Positions 58,696-64,000 of a stretch of 64,000 nucleotides of DNA are shown here, piece after piece. The translations under genes and the position numbers were made by a program. The DNA lies in the NCBI RefSeq assembly GCF_000518545.1, contig NZ_JADU01000009.1:62001-126000 (forward strand), given 5' to 3'. The stretch comes from Hallella seregens ATCC 51272 (GTDB lineage Bacteria > Bacteroidota > Bacteroidia > Bacteroidales > Bacteroidaceae). The notes under the pieces are model-generated. The model was not told where the DNA came from, did no database searches, and saw only the letters and a list, made by a program, of their open reading frames with translations. How positions within the stretch are numbered: the first letter of the stretch is position 1; every line of letters starts with the position of its first letter.

Positions 58696-58752
58696 TCAAT
58701 TGGGAGCGTCGTGCCTCCGGGAGATTTCGGCTCAAGCCTTTTCCCCGGTAGT

Positions 58753-60915
58753 TCAGGCTTCCTCCTCGGCGGCTTCGGCCTCGTGTTCGGCTATCAACTT
58801 CTGCTGCATGTCGTTGGGCACAAGCTCGTAGCTCGCAAACTTGGTGGTGAAGCTGGCCCTGCCGCCAGTGAGTGAGCTCAGTGCCACGCTGTAGTTGGCG
58901 AGTTCTTTCAACGGAATTTTGGCGGCAAGTTTCTGATAACCAGCCTCTGCATCCATGCCCATGATGATGGCACGGCGGCCCTGCAGGTCGCTCATCACGT
59001 CGCCCATATAGTCGGACGGCACATAGACTTCCAAGTCATAGATGGGCTCCAGTATCTTGGGGCCGGCGGCTTTAAAGGCATCCGAGAAAGCGTGTCGGGC
59101 CGCCAACGTGAACGAGAGCTCGTTGGAGTCCACGGGGTGCATCTTTCCATCGAACACCACGACACGCACATCACGGGCATAGCTGCCCGTGAGGGGGCCG
59201 CGTTCCATACAGTCCATCACGCCCTTGAGGATGGCAGGCATGAACCGAAGGTCGATGGCACCACCCACCACAGAGTTGATAAACACCAGCTTGCCGCCCC
59301 AAGGCAGGTCTTTTTCCTCCCTCGACTTGATGTTCATCTTGAACTCCTGGCCGTTAAAACTATAGGATGTGGGGTCGGGCATACCCTCGGCGTAAGGCTC
59401 CACAATGAGGTGTACCTCGCCGAACTGACCGGCGCCGCCGCTCTGTTTCTTATGGCGATACTCCGCCTTAGCTTTCTTGGTGATGGTCTCGCGATAGGGA
59501 ATCTTCGGCTCGCCAAAGGTCACGGCCAGCTTCTCGTTGTTCTCCAGCCGCCACTTCAGCGTGCGCAAATGGAACTCTCCCTGTCCGTGCACGATGGTCT
59601 GACGCAGTTCCTTGCTCTGCTCCACCACCCACGTGGGGTCTTCCTGGCGCATCTTCAGCAGGGCGGCCATCAGCTTCTCCATGTCCTGTGGACTGTTCGA
59701 CTTGATGGCACGACTGTATTTCGAGTTAGGATATTTGATAAAATCAAATCGGTCTTCGGCTCCCTTGCCGTTCAGGGTATTGCCTGTCTTCACGTCTTTC
59801 AGCTTCACCGTGCAGCCGATGTCGCCGGCATTGAGCTGGTCCACAGGCAGCCGGTTGGCGCCGGCACAGGCATAAATCTGGCCCAGCCGCTCCTTGGAGC
59901 CACGGTCGGCATTGCTCAGATCGTCGCCCGACCTCACGCTGCCGCTCATCACCTTGAAGTACGACACCTCGCCGATATGGGGTTCCATACCGGTCTTGAA
60001 GAAGTAAAGGCGTTCCACACCGTTGCTCTCGGGAGCCACTTCCTCGCCCCGGGTATTGCGCACTCGCGGCATTTCGCTCACGAAAGGCACCACATTGCCC
60101 AGAAATTCCATGAGTCGCTGCACGCCCATGTCCTTGTGGGCATCCACGCAGAATACGGGGAAGATGCTGCGGGTCACGAGTCCTTTGCGGATGCCCTCGC
60201 GCATCTCGTTTTCCGAAAGCGCCTCTTCCTCAAAGAATTTCTCCATCAGCGCATCGTCGTTTTCGGCGGCCGCCTCTACGAGAGCCTTGTGCAATTCCAT
60301 GGCCTTGTCCATCTCCTCGGCGGGGATTTCCTCGCGCTTGGGCTCGCCACCATCGGGTCCCCAGGAAAGTTTCTTCATGATAAGCACGTCTATAAGGCTG
60401 TGGAAACCCGGCCCGGTCTCCAGCGGATATTGTATCTGCACGCACTTAGGGCCGTAAATCTCCTGCATCGTAGAGATGATATTGTCATAGTCGCACTTCT
60501 CGGAATCGAGTTGATTGATGAGGAAGATGACCGGTTTCTTGAGCTTTTCAGTATATCTGAAGCAGTTCTGCGTACCCACTTCGGGGCCATACTGGCCGTT
60601 GATGAGTATCACTGCCTGGTCAGTTACATTGAGCGAAGTGATGGCACCGCCCACAAAATCGTCCGAGCCGGGACAATCAATAATGTTCAGCTTCTTGTTG
60701 TTCCACTCAACATGGAAGACCGTCGGGAATACCGAATAGCCATATTCCAACTCCACGGGGAAGTAGTCGCTCACGGTGTTCTTGCCCTCGATGGAGCCAC
60801 GACGCTTGATGATGCCGGCTTCGTAAAGCATACTCTCGGCAAGAGTGGTCTTGCCGCTACCCGCACTGCCCAGCAAGGCAATGTTTTTGATTTCGTCTGT
60901 CTGATATACTCTCAT
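58753..60915 (-). CDS. EF-G-like translation factor (EF-G2 type) lacking the catalytic His
   Basis: A 720-aa protein with all EF-G domains, including the C-terminal IV-V modules (GVMDCMERGPLTGSYARDVRVVVFDGKMHPVDSNE; GRRAIIMGMDAEAGYQKLAAKIPLKELANYSVALSSLTGGRASFT). The GTPase domain differs from canonical EF-G. G1 is GSAGSGKT (16-23) instead of AHIDAGKT. G3 is DCPGSDDF (80-87) with Ser84 where DTPGHVDF has its catalytic His. G4 is NQLD (134-137) instead of NKMD. These match B. thetaiotaomicron EF-G2, reported to support translocation without GTP hydrolysis and to aid survival in starvation. The canonical fusA is not in this window. Starvation control is inferred from the homologue. Confidence 0.85.
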   Translation of the reverse strand: MRVYQTDEIKNIALLGSAGSGKTTLAESMLYEAGIIKRRGSIEGKNTVSDYFPVELEYGYSVFPTVFHVEWNNKKLNIIDCPGSDDFVGGAITSLNVTDQAVILINGQYGPEVGTQNCFRYTEKLKKPVIFLINQLDSEKCDYDNIISTMQEIYGPKCVQIQYPLETGPGFHSLIDVLIMKKLSWGPDGGEPKREEIPAEEMDKAMELHKALVEAAAENDDALMEKFFEEEALSENEMREGIRKGLVTRSIFPVFCVDAHKDMGVQRLMEFLGNVVPFVSEMPRVRNTRGEEVAPESNGVERLYFFKTGMEPHIGEVSYFKVMSGSVRSGDDLSNADRGSKERLGQIYACAGANRLPVDQLNAGDIGCTVKLKDVKTGNTLNGKGAEDRFDFIKYPNSKYSRAIKSNSPQDMEKLMAALLKMRQEDPTWVVEQSKELRQTIVHGQGEFHLRTLKWRLENNEKLAVTFGEPKIPYRETITKKAKAEYRHKKQSGGAGQFGEVHLIVEPYAEGMPDPTSYSFNGQEFKMNIKSREEKDLPWGGKLVFINSVVGGAIDLRFMPAILKGVMDCMERGPLTGSYARDVRVVVFDGKMHPVDSNELSFTLAARHAFSDAFKAAGPKILEPIYDLEVYVPSDYMGDVMSDLQGRRAIIMGMDAEAGYQKLAAKIPLKELANYSVALSSLTGGRASFTTKFASYELVPNDMQQKLIAEHEAEAAEEEA

Positions 60916-61061
60916 ATCAAAAGATTTAAGTTGTTAGTAATGTATAAGTGTCTTGTTAAGGTTAGGAGCCGTCGTCTCCAAAACGTTGCTAAAGATAGGC
61001 AAAAAACAAATAGGCTCCAAAAGAAAGCCCCGGGAAACCGGCTTATTTTAAAACTTCTTAG

Positions 61062-61069
61062 TACTTTTG
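61062..61069 (+). promoter_or_regulatory. -7 box TACTTTTG for hemW
   Basis: TACTTTTG lies 31 nt before the hemW ATG at 61100. Confidence 0.6.
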
Positions 61070-61099
61070 TGCGCTCGGAACCATCAATCCACGTTTCTT

Positions 61100-62197
61100 A
61101 TGGCAGGCCTTTACATCCATATTCCTTTCTGTGCGAGCCGCTGCATCTACTGCGGGTTCTACTCCACCACGCTCCCCGGGCTGCGCGACCGCTATGTAGA
61201 GGCTCTGTGCCGCGAGATGGAGTTGCGCCCCGAACGCCCCGAGCTCTCCACAATCTACCTCGGCGGCGGCACGCCAAGCCAGCTCACGCCCGCCCAACTC
61301 GACCGATTGTTCTCCTATATATATAAGGTGTACCCTGTGCGAGCCGGCGCCGAGGTGACGATGGAGTGCAATCCCGACGATATTCCGGAGGGGCTGCCCC
61401 GCCATCTGCCCGTCAACCGGGTGAGCATGGGGGCCCAGACTTTCGACGACGGACGGCTGCACTTCCTCCGTCGACGCCACACAGCGACCGAGGTGGACCG
61501 GGCAGTCGATGCCCTGCGCCGGCAAGGCATCAACAATATCAGCATCGATCTGATGTTCGGATTTCCGGGAGAGACCCTGGACGACTGGCAACACGACCTC
61601 ACTCATGCCCTGCACTTGCAGCCCGAGCACCTGTCAGCCTACAGCTTGATGTACGAGGAGGGCACGCCGCTCCACGGGTTGTTGGCGAAAAAGAAAGTGG
61701 AAGAAATCAGCGAGGAACTGAGCCTCACCATGTACGACACGCTTGTCGACCGGCTCACCGCCGCCGGCTACGAGCACTACGAAATCAGCAATTTCGCCCG
61801 GCCGGGCTTCCGCAGCCGCCACAATTCGAGCTACTGGCAGGGCGTTCCCTACATCGGGCTGGGGGCTGCGGCCCACTCCTACGCCATCGACACCCGCCAA
61901 TGGAACGTGGCCGACGTGCTGCAATACATCCGTGCCATCGAACAAGGCCGGCTGCCCAGCGAAACCGAGCAGCTGGACGACAATACGAAATACGACGAAT
62001 TGGTCATGACCCGCCTGCGCACCAGCGAGGGCATTGCCCTCGAAGAGCTCGCCCCCGCCTACCGAGACTACCTGCTACGAAACGCGCAGGACTACCTGAA
62101 CCGCAGCCTGCTACGCCTCGAAGACGGACGGCTACGCCTCACCCGCGCCGGCATCAGCATCAGCAACACCGTCATGAGCAACCTGATGCACGACTAA
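61100..62197 (+). CDS. hemW: Radical SAM haem chaperone HemW
   Basis: A 365-aa radical SAM protein. The 4Fe-4S motif is C11-x3-C15-x2-C18 (CASRCIYCGFYS), with STIYLGGGTPSQL and RVSMGAQTFDDGRLHFLRR following. The HemN-like C-terminal domain follows. The single domain set and CX3CX2C with GFYS fit HemW, which inserts haem into respiratory enzymes, more than coproporphyrinogen dehydrogenase HemN. The start at 61100 (MAGLYIHIPFC) is the family N-terminus. Its last 4 nt overlap the convergent gene at 62194. Confidence 0.9.
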   Translation: MAGLYIHIPFCASRCIYCGFYSTTLPGLRDRYVEALCREMELRPERPELSTIYLGGGTPSQLTPAQLDRLFSYIYKVYPVRAGAEVTMECNPDDIPEGLPRHLPVNRVSMGAQTFDDGRLHFLRRRHTATEVDRAVDALRRQGINNISIDLMFGFPGETLDDWQHDLTHALHLQPEHLSAYSLMYEEGTPLHGLLAKKKVEEISEELSLTMYDTLVDRLTAAGYEHYEISNFARPGFRSRHNSSYWQGVPYIGLGAAAHSYAIDTRQWNVADVLQYIRAIEQGRLPSETEQLDDNTKYDELVMTRLRTSEGIALEELAPAYRDYLLRNAQDYLNRSLLRLEDGRLRLTRAGISISNTVMSNLMHD

Positions 62198-62577
62198 CCA
62201 CGCCCCACCATCTGCTCCAATCCCTCAATGCCCTGCTCCTGATACACGCGGTAGAAGTGCCGTTTGATGTCGGCATTGATGTCCACAATGCTCCGCTTGC
62301 CCGTCACGTAGGGCTTCACAAACATGGTCAGCACGAAGGCCGCCGCGCCTACGCCCAGCCCAGCCAGCAAGTTGACCATCTCGTTGTGCAGCCATCCAGC
62401 GTTCATAAAGCCCACCGTCGCCGTCACGGGCAGCACAAACAGCAACCAGTCGCCGGCCGTGTTCATCTTTCCATTGTTCTCGCGCTCCTCGCGCAGCTGC
62501 AACGGTGCACAGCGCAACAGCTGGGCTTCATGGGCCCGCCAATAAGTCTCGAACTCGCCGTCAAATTGTTTGTCCAT
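62194..62577 (-). CDS. Small membrane protein, 127 aa, unknown function
   Basis: The N-terminal half is polar (FDGEFETYWRAHEAQLLRCAPLQLREERENNGKMN). Two membrane segments follow (about 43-63 and 67-89, DWLLFVLPVTATVGFMNAGW; NLLAGLGVGAAAFVLTMFV), then a soluble C-terminus. It is unrecognised. The ATG at 62577 has a TATCTTTG box upstream (62621-62614). The stop codons of this gene and hemW overlap by 4 nt. Confidence 0.7.
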   Translation of the reverse strand: MDKQFDGEFETYWRAHEAQLLRCAPLQLREERENNGKMNTAGDWLLFVLPVTATVGFMNAGWLHNEMVNLLAGLGVGAAAFVLTMFVKPYVTGKRSIVDINADIKRHFYRVYQEQGIEGLEQMVGRG

Positions 62578-62613
62578 CGTTGTCGTCTCTTGGGTTTTCT
62601 GATGTTCTGCCCG

Positions 62614-62621
62614 CAAAGATA
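62614..62621 (-). promoter_or_regulatory. -7 box TATCTTTG for the 127-aa membrane protein
   Basis: On the minus strand; divergent from the tcdA box at 62635-62642, with 13 bp between them. Confidence 0.6.
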
Positions 62622-62634
62622 GGAAAAATTTAAG

Positions 62635-62642
62635 TAACTTTG
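62635..62642 (+). promoter_or_regulatory. -7 box TAACTTTG for tcdA
   Basis: TAACTTTG ends 26 nt before the tcdA ATG at 62669. Confidence 0.65.
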
Positions 62643-62668
62643 CAGCCCAAAAGACCAAAATACAGGAT

Positions 62669-63442
62669 ATGCAAGATCAATTCTCCCGCACCCGCATGCT
62701 ACTGGGTCAGCCCGCCATGGACACGCTCGGCCGTGCACGGGTGGCCGTCTTCGGCGTGGGCGGCGTGGGCGGCTATGCCGTCGAGGCACTGGCACGCAGC
62801 GGTGTGGGCGGGCTCACCCTTGTCGACAACGACCGCGTGTGCCTCTCCAACCTGAACCGGCAGCTCCATGCCCTGCTCTCCACCGTGGGCAAATACAAGG
62901 TGGACGTGGCCGCCGACCGTGTGCACGACATCAATCCCCACTGCATCGTTTGCAAATGCCAAATGTTCTACCTGCCGCAGAATGCCAATTCCATCGACCT
63001 CTCGCAGTTCGACTACGTGGCCGACTGCATCGACACGGTGTCGGCCAAGCTCGAACTCATCCGTCGTTGCCACGAGCTCCACGTGCCCATCATCTCGAGT
63101 ATGGGCGCCGCCAACAAGCTCGACCCCACGGGATTCCGTGTCACCGACATCAACAAGACACAGATGGACCCGCTGGCCAAGGTCATTCGCAAGAAGCTGC
63201 GCAAGCTCGGCATCCCACGCCTCAAGGTGGTCTACAGCGAGGAGGAGCCGCTCACGCCCATCCATGACGAGGCCGACTCCTGCCCGTCGCCCTGCGACTG
63301 CCCCGACCAGGGCCTACCCACGAGCAGCGGCCGCCGCAGCATTCCGGCCAGCAACGCCTTTGTTCCCGCCGCCGCCGGCCTCATCGTCGCCGGAGAAGTG
63401 GTGAAAGACCTGCTCCGGCAGGCGGGAACAATGCGGGGATGA
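62669..63442 (+). CDS. tcdA: tRNA threonylcarbamoyladenosine dehydratase (TcdA, ThiF family)
   Basis: A 257-aa E1-like enzyme that cyclises t6A37 to ct6A in ANN-reading tRNAs using ATP. The nucleotide-binding loop is GVGGVGGYAVEALARSG (29-45), followed by LVDNDRVCLSNLNRQ and DCIDTVSAKLELI. The C-terminal half carries Cys residues (SCPSPCDCPD) near 210-216. The YgdL/CsdL type is favoured over ThiF or MoeB by the short N-terminus (FSRTRMLLG) and the MDPLAKVIRKKLRKLGI segment. Confidence 0.9.
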   Translation: MQDQFSRTRMLLGQPAMDTLGRARVAVFGVGGVGGYAVEALARSGVGGLTLVDNDRVCLSNLNRQLHALLSTVGKYKVDVAADRVHDINPHCIVCKCQMFYLPQNANSIDLSQFDYVADCIDTVSAKLELIRRCHELHVPIISSMGAANKLDPTGFRVTDINKTQMDPLAKVIRKKLRKLGIPRLKVVYSEEEPLTPIHDEADSCPSPCDCPDQGLPTSSGRRSIPASNAFVPAAAGLIVAGEVVKDLLRQAGTMRG

Positions 63443-63449
63443 CAGTTAA

Positions 63450-63485
63450 GGAGTTAGGGAGTTAAATCCTTAACTCCCTAACTCC
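63450..63485. terminator. Perfect 16-bp hairpin between convergent tcdA and gltA
   Basis: GGAGTTAGGGAGTTAA (63450-63465) pairs with TTAACTCCCTAACTCC (63470-63485), 4-nt loop. The arms are themselves near-tandem GGAGTTA words, and a similar GGAGTTACGGAGTTAA lies at 43079-43094. Confidence 0.75.
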
Positions 63486-63496
63486 ACAGACAAAAT

Positions 63497-64000
63497 CTAC
63501 CTGTCCTTAATCGCCACATACGCCTTCGGCGTGAGGATATTCTTGTAGGCGGGGCGGATGATGCGCCGGCTCTCGAAGTTGAGTTCCTCGATGCGGTGGG
63601 CCGTCCAGCCCACAATGCGGGCCATGGCAAAGATAGGCGTATAGATTTCCTGCGGCAATCCAATCATCTCATAGATGAAGCCGCTGTAGAAATCGAGGTT
63701 GGCACAGATGGGTTTCTTCGACTGCCGGAAGGCCGACACGCACTTCACGCCCTCCTCCTCGATGAGTTTCAAGAACTCGTATTCCTTTTCGCGTCCTTTC
63801 TCACGGGCCAGTTCGCCGGCGAGCCGCTTCAGTTCTTCGGCGCGCGGGTCGCTCACGGTGTAGACGGCATGGCCGATGCCATAGATGAGTCCCGACTTGT
63901 CGTAGGCCTCTTTGTTGAGCATGCGCAACAGGTAGGTGTCTATCTCGTCTATGTTGGTCCAGTCGGAGATGGCCTCTTTCAGGTGGTGGAACATGTTGAT
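63497..64000 (-). CDS. gltA: Citrate synthase (partial, 5' end outside window)
   Basis: The last 168 codons, ending in KNILTPKAYVAIKDR. The segment DKSGLIYGIGHAVYTVSDPRAEELKRLAGEL contains the GxGHxVY catalytic-His motif. CANLDFYSGFIYEMIGLPQEIYTPIFAMARIVGWTAHRIEEL carries the catalytic Asp (N-L-D-F-Y-S) and CoA-contacting residues. It condenses oxaloacetate and acetyl-CoA. Convergent with tcdA. Confidence 0.92.
   Translation of the reverse strand: MNMFHHLKEAISDWTNIDEIDTYLLRMLNKEAYDKSGLIYGIGHAVYTVSDPRAEELKRLAGELAREKGREKEYEFLKLIEEEGVKCVSAFRQSKKPICANLDFYSGFIYEMIGLPQEIYTPIFAMARIVGWTAHRIEELNFESRRIIRPAYKNILTPKAYVAIKDR

Noticed and set aside
1..64000. Horizontally acquired island or prophage
   Set aside because: No integrase, transposase, tRNA-flanking direct repeat or marked composition change was seen anywhere in the window.

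Overview
The window is a contiguous piece of a Bacteroidales chromosome, most likely Prevotellaceae, and GC-rich by eye. Four things point there. Promoters follow the Bacteroidetes type (-7 TAnnTTTG, sometimes with a -33 TTTG 19-20 nt upstream), and Shine-Dalgarno sequences are essentially absent. There is a SusC/SusD pair. There are Bacteroidetes-restricted families (DUF5020, DUF4293, Porin_10, a phylum-specific RpoZ, the RprX/RprY two-component pair, an EF-G2-like factor, a COX24/bS22-like mini-protein). Threonine synthesis uses the thrA / proposed homoserine kinase / thrC layout. I see no prophage, integrase, transposase or CRISPR array; this is mainly core chromosome with one polysaccharide-uptake locus.

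Layout. 1-7.2 kb: type II pantothenate kinase (cut by the left edge), an unknown protein, a Nudix hydrolase, a divergent NAD-dependent DNA ligase, an outer-membrane DUF5020 protein with trmD, and an FAD-dependent oxidoreductase. 7.4-12.5 kb: a complete homoserine/threonine operon. 13.2-20.2 kb: SusC, SusD and a surface lipoprotein resembling pectin-associated DUF4957/DUF5123 proteins. 20.5-23.6 kb: pyruvate kinase and a divergently transcribed tagaturonate reductase, which fits galacturonate use. 23.8-31 kb: bamD-rpoZ-DUF4293, uvrB, and a secreted protein / small membrane protein / porin operon. 31.1-34.6 kb: an envelope operon with a stand-alone T9SS-tail-like protein, an L,D-transpeptidase, an ECF sigma factor, its probable membrane anti-sigma partner and a small periplasmic protein. 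35-41.6 kb: mazG-lipoprotein-rnz, then valS and a clostripain-family lipoprotein. 41.7-48.3 kb: htpG-nth-DUF2461, pepD with a lipoprotein, a small membrane protein and an OmpH-like lipoprotein. 48.4-51.2 kb: two tRNA-Arg(ACG), HU, the 29-residue COX24/bS22-like protein and RNase G. 51.3-58.5 kb: a GH13 amylase fused to an AlaX-like editing domain, fabD, rpsF-rpsR-rplI and rprX-rprY. 58.7-64 kb: EF-G2-like factor, hemW, a small membrane protein, tcdA and citrate synthase (cut by the right edge).

The most unusual non-coding signal is a dispersed family of GC-rich intergenic arrays. Five sites (about 1.1, 12.7, 20.3, 34.8 and 48.7 kb) carry degenerate tandem repeats that share one consensus and an exact 22-bp period, in both orientations. 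They are not coding, not CRISPR, and not tied to one gene orientation. Other points to follow up are the GH13-AlaX in-frame fusion, the EF-G-like protein lacking the G3 catalytic histidine, the ECF-type promoter inside the sigma/anti-sigma operon, a possible short RNA near 45.3 kb, and a roughly 50-residue insertion in MazG.
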